In this document: positions 54,061 to 64,000 of the stretch, piece by piece
Layout of the letters: each line of letters begins with the position of its first letter
How positions within the stretch are numbered: the first letter of the stretch is position 1
NCBI GenBank assembly: GCA_037447655.1
Contig: JBBHKE010001813.1
Location: 1 to 64,000, forward strand
Source of the DNA: Zygnema cylindricum
Lineage: Eukaryota > Streptophyta > Zygnematophyceae > Zygnematales > Zygnemataceae
Direction: 5' to 3'
DNA length: 64,000 bases
Made by a program: the position numbers and the translations under genes
Notes under the pieces: generated by a model
Databases searched by the model: none
Told to the model about the DNA's origin: nothing
What the model saw: only the letters and a program-made list of their open reading frames with translations

Positions 54061-54954
54061 CTGTACTGAATACGTGGATCAAAAGGTCAAAAGGAGAAAA
54101 CACTGTATCGTCTAGCGTTTTATATCGGCCTTCTAAGTTCTAACTATGGAGATATATTTGATAATCCAAATCATCGATTAGAATCCGTAAAGATCTGCGT
54201 GGCGAACACCTATTTATCAGCCGCCACTGTGGCGTTGAAACTGCCCAGGTCCGAATGCCGTACAGAAGTTACACTTGACAAAGTTAATTTGGTGGACAAA
54301 CAGACCAGTAGACCACATTTTGCGCAACCTAAAAGGGCCGAAGGATGTGTATCGGTGATGGAGCGGCATTCGTTAAATCGGTCTCTTTGTCGTTCAGATA
54401 CATTCAAGTGCTGCCGACGCGTTTGATCTCCTCGTTTGGTTGTTGCGCTTTGTCATAATTTGTTGGATTTTTGTTTTGCAACCTGCCGATAGGCGTGTTT
54501 ATGGTATTTATACTGTATCGTATATAGTATTGAATTTTTAGGCGTAATATTAACGTGCTCAAAGGTATGGGAACTCTATATGTAATGACTCCCTACACTA
54601 CAGTACAGTACAGTACAGTCTTACCTGAATCGAGCGTTTTTAGGTGTTAAGGTCGCGTGTGAGGGGGTCCACGTCGCCCTGCACTCCTTTCACTCCAATT
54701 TCGCTTTACGACGCCTCGCGCCGCGCAGCGCGTCGCAAGTATAAATATGTTTAGGGTTTTTTTCTCATTCGTGTTTTTTTTTATAAAAAAAAACCCGAAC
54801 CAATAACCCTATGACCCTAAAAATCCGCGGTACCCGGGCGGTATTTTGCAAGTGTGCAGGTCTCGGCGCATTTCGCCTCGTGTAGGAGACCTGCACACCC
54901 TGCACACCACGGGCGAGAAAACTAACGAACCTTACCTGTACTGTACTATACTAC
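54061..54954. other. Intergenic DNA with short repeats
   Basis: Contains (CAGTA)n-like runs at about 54600-54620, a CpG-rich patch at 54715-54735 and the hairpin at 54852-54898. No gene is recognised. Confidence 0.5.
54852..54898. repeat. Perfect 13-bp inverted repeat
   Basis: GTGTGCAGGTCTC at 54852-54864 is the exact complement of GAGACCTGCACAC at 54886-54898, with a 21-base GC-rich spacer. It could fold into a stable hairpin in DNA or RNA. No terminator-like T-run follows. Confidence 0.8.
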
Positions 54955-55175
54955 TACACCGCCAATCGTTATTAGCGTTGTGTACGCTAATTCCGTCCCG
55001 CTTTTTTTTTTTTTTATTCTCAAATAGAGTTATCCACACTATTTAAAAAAAACCCTAATTCTTAATTAGAATAGACGATTTCTTCGAAAATTTCCAAATT
55101 CCCAATTAGCGTAAACCACGCTAAATATTCGTATACGCTAAAAAAACTTACACGCTAATAACGATTGGCGGTGTA
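54955..55175. mobile_element. MITE, TA-flanked family, copy 5
   Basis: Ends TACACCGCCAATCGTTATTA and its complement, perfect over at least 20 bp. Followed directly by a palindromic (ACAGT)n/(ACTGT)n tract. Overlaps the left part of the 642-bp duplication. Confidence 0.9.
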
Positions 55176-55625
55176 CAGTACAGTACAGTACAGTACTGTA
55201 CTGTACTATACTACTACTGTACCTGCAACTTATACGCCAAAAAAGCCTTCTGTACGCGTATGATACGCAAAACCAGATATAGCGTCGCCGCGCGTTTTGC
55301 AGTTACTGCAATTTGAACTATGATTGTGTGGCCTTCAAAGTCCCAGTCAGTCAACGCGGAACGCGGAGGCGGTTCGTCTTCGCCACATGATTGCAGGCGA
55401 AACAGTCAACGTCAGGACGCGTGTAACTTCGCACGTAAACCAGGCCGCTATTGTCGCGGAAACTTGCGGCCGGCAAGCTCCGTAGACTAGGCGCTTTTTG
55501 GAGTGATCTTCCACTAGGAGACTCCCACGTGGCTGTTTGAATGAAAGCAGGAAAGGCTTCAAGAGTGATTTTTCCATGTCGGATCCCCTCGACTTTAAAT
55601 CCTTCGTTTCTCTCATTGTATCCAA
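54984..55625. repeat. 642-bp direct duplication, copy A
   Basis: Nearly identical to 56893-57534 (offset 1,909 bp). It starts inside MITE copy 5 and ends at ATTGTATCCAA. It contains a minus-strand open frame (MRETKDLKSRGSDMEKSLL...) that is the same in both copies. That frame has no recognised family and no further support as a gene. Confidence 0.95.
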
Positions 55626-55959
55626 TATTTTGTAGACGTCTACAACTGTCACATATTTGAAGTAATGAAGGCGCAAGTAATGATTGACATAGGAACACTT
55701 TGAAAAGTACACCGTAAAATCTGCGCTAAAATCCAAAGTAACGTTTCAAAGTTTCGGTTACCTGGGAACACGCACTTAGTTTTTGCATAGATTTGCATGA
55801 AGGGATGAACTAAATGGTAAATTTATGGTTGGAACTTGCGTGGATAAAGTACTGCTCTATGACAACCAATGACAATACACGTATTTGTAATCTTTGGTTG
55901 TGTACTTATTATTCCAATTGCTGCATTCACTCGGAAATGGATGATGAATGAGATGAGGA

Positions 55960-56210
55960 AACGAATGTCCTTTTGTTTTGTTTGGACGTGAATCGCCTTT
56001 GACGTCATCTCACGTCAACTAAAACGTCGCGATGTGGTTTTTGCTGCCGTACGATTAAGCGTCGAATTACTCAAACCGTCCGTACCAAGCCATCGTTTTT
56101 GACATTTTTTACGTTATATTTTACATGATTGTTTCGTCAAAATTACAAAAAAAAATAACTTTACATTTTTTTTACGTTCGATTTTAGTTGATTTTGATTG
56201 GTTATTCGTT
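55960..56210. repeat. Diverged direct repeat, copy A
   Basis: The segment around TGTTTGGACGTGAATCGCC, ACGTCGCGATGTG and GCCGTACGATTA is repeated in the same order at about 56450-56705, with clear divergence and indels. Confidence 0.75.
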
Positions 56211-56449
56211 TATGGGTTACCATTTTAGAAAATTTCGTACAGTACGGATGAATCATTCGAGATGAGACTTCATGTTTTTTCAAAGTCGGATTTCTGCATT
56301 CCGAAAAGGGTTCCCAGAAAAGAAGATGACTTACCACAGTTAAGTTTTGACGCACTTGACCGTACGTTTTTTTCCGTCCCTAAGCTCCAAATCGTATATT
56401 TTGTCCGTCGCTACGCTCCAAAAAGGTTGACAGCCGAGCAGTTGGTCAG

Positions 56450-56705
56450 TTTGACGCCTCTGTTTTTGCGAAATGAATGTCCTTTTTATTTGTTTGGACG
56501 TGAATCGCCCTTAACGTCATCTCACGTCAACAAAAACGTCGCGATGTGACTCATGTTGCCGTACGATTATGCGATGATGACTCAAAGTCGTCCGTACCAA
56601 ACCATCGGTAAGAAGGGGGGAGGACGTTTCGTCAAAGTTCCAAAGAAGTTTTAAGTTAACTTTTTTTTACGTTTTATTTTAGATGATTTTGATTGGCTAT
56701 TTGAT
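56450..56705. repeat. Diverged direct repeat, copy B
   Basis: Second copy of the repeat at 55960-56210. It lies between the two copies of the younger 642-bp duplication. Confidence 0.75.
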
Positions 56706-56712
56706 AATGGGC

Positions 56713-57084
56713 TACACCGCCAATCGTTATTAGCGTTGTGTACGCTAATTCCGTCCCGCTTTTTTTTATTTTTATTCTCAAATAGAGTTATCCACACTAT
56801 TTTAAAAAAACCCTAATTCCTAATTAGAATAGACGATTTCTTCGAAAATTTCCAAATTTCCAATTAGCATAAACCACGCTAATTATTCGTATACGCTAAT
56901 TCCGTCCCGCTTTTTTTTATTTTTATTCTCAAATAGAGTTATCCACACTATTTAAAAAAAACCCTAATTCTTAATTAGAATAGACGATTTCTTCGAAAAT
57001 TTCCAAATTCCCAATTAGCGTAAACCACGCTAATTATTCGTATACGCTAAAAAAACTTACACGCTAATAACGATTGGCGGTGTA
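56713..57084. mobile_element. MITE, TA-flanked family, copy 6 (internally duplicated)
   Basis: Same termini as copy 5, but the internal segment beginning ACGCTAATTCCGTCCCGC occurs twice (about 56742 and 56893), making it 372 bp. The palindromic ACAGT/ACTGT tract again follows directly. Confidence 0.9.
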
Positions 57085-57534
57085 CAGTACAGTACAGTAC
57101 AGTACTGTACTGTACTATACTACTACTGTACCTGCAACTTATACGCCAAAAAAGCCTTCTGTACGCGTATGATACGCAAAACCAGATATAGCGTCGCCGC
57201 GCGTTTTGCAGTTACTGCAATTTGAACTATGATTGTGTGGCCTTCAAAGTCCCAGTCAGTCAACGCGGAACGCGGAGGCGGTTCGTCTTCGCCACATGAT
57301 TGCAGGCGAAACAGTCAACGTCAGGACGCGTGTAACTTCGCACGTAAACCAGGCCGCTATTGTCGCGGAAACTTGCGGCCGGCAAGCTCCGTAGACTAGG
57401 CGCTTTTTGGAGTGATCTTCCACTAGGAGACTCCCACGTGGCTGTTTGAATGAAAGCAGGAAAGGCTTCAAGAGTGATTTTTCCATGTCGGATCCCCTCG
57501 ACTTTAAATCCTTCGTTTCTCTCATTGTATCCAA
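56893..57534. repeat. 642-bp direct duplication, copy B
   Basis: Second copy of 54984-55625. The join in the middle of MITE copy 6 suggests that recombination between two MITEs produced the duplication. Confidence 0.95.
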
Positions 57535-57997
57535 CATTTTCCGGGCGGCTGTTCTTTCCCTTTGGCTGTAAATATTTATCGGAGGTAAGGTTCCAAAAGA
57601 CAACGAAGTTAGGATCCGCTACATAAGAAGAAACTATTTGTACAAAATTAGGATTTAGAAGGCATTACAGGATGTGTCAATAACTGGGCAGAATTTTTAT
57701 TCGAATTCTGAAGGAAGTGAACTTTGCAGAGACTCAATGTTAATGAAACAGTCCCGTGACTAATATGGAAACATACACCCAAACTCAGGAACTACATTTT
57801 CTCAAATGTCATTTTTTTTACATCATGTAAGCTCAAATCAATGCATCTCTAATTGCAATCTGTTTCACCTCTTTTACAGTAATTCATCACCTCCTGACTC
57901 CCCGGCGACCGGCATCCTCTTATCTTTTTCACTTTTTTTTTAAGAAGCGCAGTCTCTTTCGTGTGGCGTTCGTGGAAGATTCCCGGAAGCTGCTAGC
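57535..57997. other. Upstream region of the carrier gene
   Basis: AT-rich sequence with no clear TATA box. CT-rich DNA just before the start could be 5' untranslated sequence. Confidence 0.4.
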
Positions 57998-60581
57998 ATG
58001 GGCAGGAGAGAGGCCCAGTGGAAAGGCTTTGCGGCAGGTGGTGCGGCAGCCATGGTGGCAGGAACCACCACACACCCTCTAGACCTCATCAAAGTGCGGA
58101 TGCAGGTGAGCAGCTGACACTTCTCTCTCCTTCCCTCTCCCTCTTTTACCCTTCATCTGCGCCCTCTTCCTCTCCCATGTCTCTCATTCTTTTTCAGCTA
58201 TTCTGATGCTCATCTTTCCAATTGGCAGTACCTTTCCTTAATCAACATTGTCATCTTTCTGTACATTTCCTCTCGCCTGCAATGATTGTCTATGGCGTGT
58301 TTTCACACTGTATGCCTTTATCAGCAATTATCCTTGCAATGTTCAATTCATCCCCCTTCCAATTATAAGAGTGAAAAAAACCTAAAAAACTAGAAAACAA
58401 ATAGCTTCTCTGCCATGCTGACTACTGCCTATTTGTCTTTCGGCCACAGCTCCAAGCAGAAACGTGTCTCCCTCGGAATCCCTCTTTTGCAATGGAAGCC
58501 GTCCGAAGCACCGCATTTTCTACTGCTGTCGCATCTTCCCCGCCCTCTCTCTCACCTCTCTCACCAATGCGTCCCGGTCCGATCTCGGTCGCAATGAGTG
58601 TTGTACGGAGAGAAGGAGCTGCCGGCCTCTTTTCGGGAGTGTCGGCCACCATCCTCCGCCAAGGACTGTACTCTTCCACTCGCATGGGCATATATGAGGT
58701 CCTAAAGCAGGCATGGGAAGATCCCCGAGAAGGCGGTGGAGGGCCCAAAGCTCTCCCTCTCTATAAGAAGGTGACGGCCGGTCTTCTGTCGGGGGCAATT
58801 GGTGCGGCCGTCGGCAATCCGGCAGATCTGGCGATGGTCCGGATGCAAGTAAGTTCCCAGCTTCCAACTGTCACCCCTTTGCACCACTCTATCAGAGACT
58901 CGACGAAGGAGATTCACGGCTGTGAACAATGTGCTTTAATTCTGCCAAAATGGAGATGGTTTGTTATTCTGGCAAAATGGAAATAGTTTGTACCATAGTT
59001 CAAATGTGCGAAAACAATTGGAAATCCTGTATATGATTATCCCGTACTATAATACGCGTACAGAATTGGGAAAACACTTATAGCCTTTGAATTCTTTTCG
59101 CAAAATTGAATTGTGGTTTGCACGATTCATGGGGCTTGCTTTCTGCGGCCAAATGAGAGTCTATGAGTCTAAATTGAGTCCCCTGGCATCTCTGCAGGCG
59201 GACGGCCGACTTCCTCTTCAAAATCAGCGAAACTATCGCCACGTTGGCGACGCCATTCGGCGAATAGCAAGCGAGGAAGGAGTGGAAGTCTTATGGAGGG
59301 GCTGTGGTCCAACTGTTCAACGAGCCATGGTGGTCACAGCGTCACAGGTACTCCTTCATGCACTCCGAGACACTGTCACACCGAAATTGTCCACAAAGAA
59401 TTGCCCTTAAGAATAGTACAATCATTTAACATGCGTGAAATCCTCAACATCTTCGAGCTTGTGTCATTATCACAAGGATGCGAGATGTTGCCGTAAACAA
59501 TCTTTGCAGAGAACACAATCTTTGCTCCCTTAAAGTTGAGACAGGAAAATGAGAACCGGTTCTCCGTTTCTCCACCCTACACCACATCCCCAACCCCATT
59601 AGTTTTCCCTGACTGTCCTCTCCTGTCTCACCCTTTCCTGGCAATCCTCCCTCTCCTCTGACTATCCTCCTCCCTCCTCACTCCTCCCTCACTTTTCCCT
59701 GACAATCCTCTCCTCTCTCTTCTCCCTGACAATCCTCCCCTCCCTCTTCCCTCTTCTCTCTTCCCTGGTCCCCATCCAGCTGGCCACATACGACCAGGCC
59801 AAGGAGAGCCTTCTCCGTGGAGGCCTCTCGGAGGGTCCCTCTCTACACGTGGCAGCCAGCTTTGCCGCGGGGCTGGTGGCCTCCGTCACGTCGTGTCCGC
59901 TGGACGTGGTGAAGACGCAGCTCATGGACATGGCGGTGGAGGAAGGGAGGGCGGCGCCGTACAAAGGGACATGGGACTGTGCTGTGAAGATGGTGCAGGC
60001 GGAGGGGTTCATGGCGCTTTACAAGGTACGGAGAGAGTCGGCGGTGATTGTTTTTGTACTTGTGCTCGAATTACTGCAGCAAGAATCGCTATTACGGGAG
60101 CTTTAGTAACACTAAATTAGTGCCGGCTTTTTTTCGCCACTGGACATGAATTAGTGTTGAAAATATTGACAGTTTTTCTCTTTAATGCTAATTTGGAAAA
60201 CGATTGAAACGATTTTGGTAAGTGAAATTCGGTCACTCGGACCTAAATTAGAGAATGAGTAACACCGAATAATCCCCGCGCTGTACGTTTCTTAACCCTA
60301 ATAACGATTCACAATGTACTTCTGCTAACGACAGAGACAGATGACGGCGTGACGAGAGTGGCATGTTGGAGGATGCCTCAGAGGAAATTGGTTGTTCCTC
60401 TGAATGGGAAGGCCATCAGCTCATTTATGGTGTGGACAAACTAAGCAAGCATACACGATGGACTAATGATGGATGTTGGTCGTGACAGGGTTTTGTTCCC
60501 ACTGTGGCGAGACAAGGTCCTTTTACTATGGTGCTCTTTGTGACTTTGGAGCAAGTGAGGAGTCTCCTGGCGCGCCTTTGA
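57998..60581 (+). CDS. DIC: Mitochondrial dicarboxylate carrier (plant DIC/PUMP4-6 type)
   Basis: Inner-membrane exchanger of the SLC25 family, expected to swap malate, succinate or similar dicarboxylates for phosphate, sulfate or one another. Five exons keep frame: 57998-58105, 58450-58848, 59198-59347, 59780-60025 and 60489-60581, giving 331 residues. All three carrier repeats are present. Their signatures are HPLDLIKVRMQ (exon 1), NPADLAMVRMQ (end of exon 2) and CPLDVVKTQLM (exon 4). FSGVSATILRQ and GAIGAAVGNPAD are typical of plant DIC. Introns follow the first and second signatures. The third signature has KTQ where plant DIC usually has KTR, and exon 2 has a longer loop (about residues 40-66) than Arabidopsis DIC1. 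As far as I know the Arabidopsis DIC genes lack introns. Intron 4 carries a MITE. The first ATG fits the family N-terminus. Confidence 0.93.
60072..60318. mobile_element. MITE, TA-flanked family, copy 7 (diverged), in carrier intron 4
   Basis: AGAATCGCTATTA near the left end and TAATAACGATTCAC near the right end, with CTAAATTAGTG-type internal words as in relatives. The ends are mutated, so this is an older copy. Confidence 0.6.
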
Positions 60582-62169
60582 AGAAACTAAAAGGTTTACT
60601 TTGTGGTGGTGTTCCAAAAGGCGGTATCTCTATTTGGAGTGGACGGTTCGGTCCAACAGTGGCTGTTAGGAGATAGACTTGGACGGAACTGGAACGCACC
60701 GTACGTGTAAGTTATGTATCGTACGAAACAATTTAATCGGGTCAACTGACGGCCTACCAATGAGATTCCGAGGATATTGCGAAGCACTCTCTTCGATTGT
60801 AATGAACTCTGTGTAAAAAAGACGATGACGAAAATTATTCCTTAGTGGTACAGCGAAAAATATATATGTATATTTTTTATAGAAGAGTACATCTCCATGA
60901 TGACCTAGTACGGGTATGGTTTATTTTTGGAGTGGATGCACGTAGGTGCTATTAAGCCCTTTAGCATCCACGATTATTTTTATTTGTAGGGTATGTAAAG
61001 TAAAACTGATACTTTCCAAAATCATTGGAGTACTGCAGCAGTAGTGTTATACCGTCTGTCCATGTGTGACATTGTCACTACGGTACTGACTTTGTCCTCA
61101 ATAATACCTCCTTGCTCTAATTTCAAGTTTCCATGAGGTTCTCTGGCTAAGTTGCCAAGGTCTATCACAAGTACTTATTAGATGTTACTGTTTATTTTGT
61201 TTGACTTTTGTATACTATCGGATTCGACGATTTAAGTCTTTCAAATACATATTGTTGCGTCCGTCGTGATGAAAAATGCTCCTTCCGGTTTTGTCAATCT
61301 GCAAATAATTATAATAGTTAGACGAACTTCAGCAAAGCCTTTTGTAAGTTCTTAGTTAATGTGAATGGTTTTATGTCATTGTGCTTCACTTGCATTATGA
61401 CACACCATAAATTGTTGTTACCCTTAATAACATTGTATCAGTGCCAGTTTCGTCTACCCGCTAACCACAGAAAAGCGTCAACCAAGGTTCGTTAATTCTT
61501 TGTAAGGTTCAAACCCAGCCACATCATATGGAACTGAGTTACAAATAATAACACGAATGATTCAGAACATTCATCTAAGTAGCAAGGATCTTATATGCCC
61601 AGACCACCTGGTTCCACATTGAGACAAAGCGTGTCGTGACAGCTAGATAGGCAAGTGTGAGCCTCACCAAGAATCAAACTTTCCCACGGTTTCTAACTTA
61701 AAGTTGATGCTTTACCCAACAAATTTTTTTGATACCTTGATTACACGATCAAGACATGTTTGTGCCGAACAAATCCATTGTGACAATCTTTAACAAAAAC
61801 ACCCTTCTACTCCTCCTTGGTGGTGTTTCAAACGCCTTTAATATGGTGCACATATATATAATTTTTTTGGAGCTTATGTCCCTCCCCAATAATCCAAATC
61901 TACCCTTTTAAGCATTGTATTCTTTCACCAAAAGCCTTTCTTTCTTAGTTGATAGTGGTTCATTCCTCTTTCTTATACAACCGGTAATCATAGACGACCC
62001 TCTTGACAAACCCTTATTCGCCTTTGCTCATTATCGCGCCCATCGGGCTTCCGCTTCCACTTTCCCTTCTTCCCTCTTCTCTCCTGTTGCGTACGACACA
62101 CATACCATCGAACGTATGGACCAGGTTGTGTCGACCTATAACTTTTCTCAAAGATCATCTCGCTGACTT
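60582..62169. other. Intergenic DNA
   Basis: AT-rich, with no gene, repeat family or RNA recognised. It includes the 3' flank of the carrier gene. Confidence 0.5.
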
Positions 62170-62189
62170 AAAAAAAAAAAAAAAAAAAA
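62170..62189. repeat. (A)20 tract between CTCGCTGACTT and CTGGCTGACTT
   Basis: Twenty A on the plus strand, with an 11-bp word on each side differing at one base. It lies about 250 bp beyond the end of the retrotransposon reading frame and may mark its 3' boundary. Confidence 0.5.
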
Positions 62190-62435
62190 CTGGCTGACTT
62201 TATTAAAAAGTATGATGGTAAACCATCTCAGTCCATGGGAACAAAGGAAGTAGCAATGCTAAAACTGAAAAACTACATGTAGGGGGAAGAAACAACAACG
62301 ATAAGCAAGGCAAAAGCAACGAAAACACGAAAAGATGGCTAGTAGACAGAAAACACCCAAAAAAGCAAAAAACACAAACGAAACATCAAAGGAAAGAGCT
62401 AACACCTATCAATAAACCCCAACATAACTAAAAAT
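62190..62435 (-). other. Probable 3' untranslated part of the retrotransposon
   Basis: Sequence between the last stop of the retrotransposon frame and the homopolymer tract. On the minus strand it ends AATAAAGTCAGCCAG before the T-run. No frame is supported. Confidence 0.4.
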
Positions 62436-64000
62436 CTACGCAAAGCAACCACGTAAGTCCTCGAACCCCGGAGGAGCACGAGGAGGGAGTTCCGGGACAC
62501 GTCGATGATACATAGCCGCAATAGACGATCTAAGGAGGATAGAAGCCTGCACTCGTTGAAGGGCCACCGATAAACGTTGACGGTAAAAGTAAGTAAGTAC
62601 TGAAACTTAAGGGCTCCCAAGTCCCCGCCGCTCGAACCAACGCCGACCACAAGCACGGAGGAACTCGTCCAAAGCCACACCCAAACAACCAAATATCTCG
62701 ACCGCCATCGGAATGAAACCATCCATAGCATCGCGATGGGCATAATCACGCTCCTTCCTCCTAGCCGCGTCGCGTGCGGCCACACCCACATGCCGAGCTG
62801 CCTGACTGACGACTGTATCAGAGGTAGGGTTTGCCAAAACAACGTCACCAAATGTACGACGCGCACCATCAAGTAATACAATGTCAATCCGACGGGAAGG
62901 AATAATGTGGGAAACTTCCCGACGGACAGAATATCCTCCCTCGGAAGCGATAGTAACAATGGTGTCTCGAATCGTGTCTTGCGCCTGAATCAACTCGCCT
63001 CCGTGGGAGCAACGAAGCAAATGAACGTCGTCGGGCTCAAGAACGTGGTCAGATGAGCAAACAAGAGAGCCAAGCAAAGGTGGGTGAGGGAGGCCAAGGC
63101 GAAACCTAAGGGCCGTGGTGAATTGAGCCGAGGTGAATCGGAGGGTAGATAAGATAGGGATAGCCAACAGCCAAGCTCCGAAACCAGGTCCGCCACGGGA
63201 AAGAAAGAGTGCACGCGAAGTATCAGAAGGAAGCGCCTGAAGAAGCTCAGACTTAATAGCGGCGACAACCTTATCAGAAATAGATTCCTGAACACGTGTA
63301 ACTGAAGTTGAAACAATAGTGGAAAGAACTGGCATATCCGCGATAGCAGCAGGAGTAAGTGAACGAGATGCATCGAGAAGGGACCGCTGGAAGGCGAGCA
63401 CACCATCCGAAACTCGGGGTACAACTGTGGCAAGAATAGGAGTGTCCCCAGCCAAAAAACGAGAGACAATAGTGGAGGCAACAAGGCACCAACTTCCCAA
63501 ATAGACAGCGGGAGCAACACGGGCCGTTGACAGTAAACCCAAACCACTTGCAGAGACTGGAAGAGAGGCCTGGATACGGGGTGCAGGCCCAGACTCTCGA
63601 TCAAAAGCCCCACGACCTAACAAAGTATGAAGGACGTCCATGAGGTGATCGTCAAATGCAGAAAGGGACGACACAAAAGTAGGAGTGGGAGGGGAAGTAC
63701 GAGTAAGGTAGGAGGGGCGATGGGGGAAACACCGGGTCAAAAGTGCAAAATCCACTTGGGGATCAGAAAGGTTAGGAAGGTCATCCACATGGGACAAATC
63801 CGTCTGAAGAGCAGAATGAAGAAACTGCTTGATATGTAGATCCGAACCGAGCTGGCAACCTAACACACGAATGCCTTCGGATGGAGGAAGAGTCTGAAAA
63901 CCAGGAGGGGGAGTGAAAGAAAGAGGAAAAGCACAAGGAGACCAAACAACACACTTAGTGGGTTAGACAGAAAGATTGAGTTCGGCCAAACGTTCCTTGA
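62436..64000 (-). pseudogene. Non-LTR retrotransposon ORF2, C-terminal part, two in-frame stops
   Basis: Coding direction is leftward and the gene runs off the right edge. The most upstream visible residues (KERLAELNLSV, stop, PTKCVVWSPCAFP) fit the thumb region just after the reverse-transcriptase palm. They are followed by a GIRVLGCQLGS motif, a long helical linker, a Cys/His patch (VCSSDHVLEPDDVHLLRC) and the conserved tail RRIDIVLLDGARRTFGDVVLANP and GFIPMAVEIFG. This tail, containing IDIVLLD and FGDVV, is common after RT in plant and animal LINE-like elements. TAA at 63963-63965 sits where Asn is usual. A second TAA at 62607-62609 follows RRGLGSP, yet the same frame stays open afterwards (VSVLTYFYRQRLSVALQRVQ...) to TAG at 62436. 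The copy is therefore recently dead. RT palm motifs lie outside the window. Confidence 0.8.

Noticed and set aside
55347-55736. Minus-strand 129-residue open frame, repeated at 57256-57603
   Set aside because: Its conservation is explained by the recent 642-bp DNA duplication. No family, splice or start evidence supports a gene.
62607-63866. A complete 419-residue cellular protein
   Set aside because: The same frame extends on both sides of the flanking TAA codons, and the motifs are those of a retrotransposon C-terminus, so the apparent ends are lesions.
48361-64000. Alternative genetic code (TAA/TAG or TGA reassigned), suggested by several in-frame stops
   Set aside because: About 1,750 codons of HSP90, the carrier and the lyase contain no TAA or TAG internally and only one TGA. 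The three genes end at family-appropriate TAA or TGA. The other stops lie in transposon or decayed sequence.

Overview
The window is nuclear DNA from a eukaryote, most likely a green plant of the streptophyte line and probably not a flowering plant. Three spliced genes support this: a secreted rhamnogalacturonan lyase (PL4) of plant type, a cytosolic HSP90 ending in MEEVD that reads closest to plant HSP90, and a mitochondrial dicarboxylate carrier of the plant DIC type. All have GT-AG introns. HSP90 has ten introns and the carrier four, which is more than I know for the angiosperm genes. The species cannot be named from the sequence.

Layout. 1-5.2 kb is AT-rich intergenic DNA with one short inverted-repeat element (MITE). 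5.2-8.7 kb (+) is the rhamnogalacturonan lyase gene in six exons. 8.7-15 kb is intergenic DNA full of small non-autonomous DNA transposons and short tandem repeats. 15-21.3 kb holds exon-like fragments of an unrecognised, locally duplicated gene family, one of them broken by a stop, mixed with AT-rich repeats. 21.4-45.5 kb is one enormous degenerate satellite built on a 7-bp unit (GATCCTC/GATCCAC), roughly 3,400 units, with several levels of higher-order repeats and a single non-satellite island near 28.45-28.69 kb. 45.5-47.6 kb has simple repeats, a 550-bp purine tract and candidate acidic exons. 48.36-53.45 kb (-) is HSP90 in eleven exons, intact except for one in-frame TGA in exon 10. 53.8-57.6 kb is a cluster of MITEs and a recent 642-bp duplication. 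58.0-60.6 kb (+) is the dicarboxylate carrier in five exons. 62.4-64.0 kb (-) is the 3' part of a non-LTR retrotransposon with two in-frame stops.

The three recognised genes are housekeeping or cell-wall genes with no evident joint pathway. The unusual content is the repeat biology: a frame-neutral heptanucleotide satellite whose commonest variants look like decay of methylated CpG, and a TA-flanked MITE family with at least seven copies in 64 kb, two of them inside introns of expressed-type genes.
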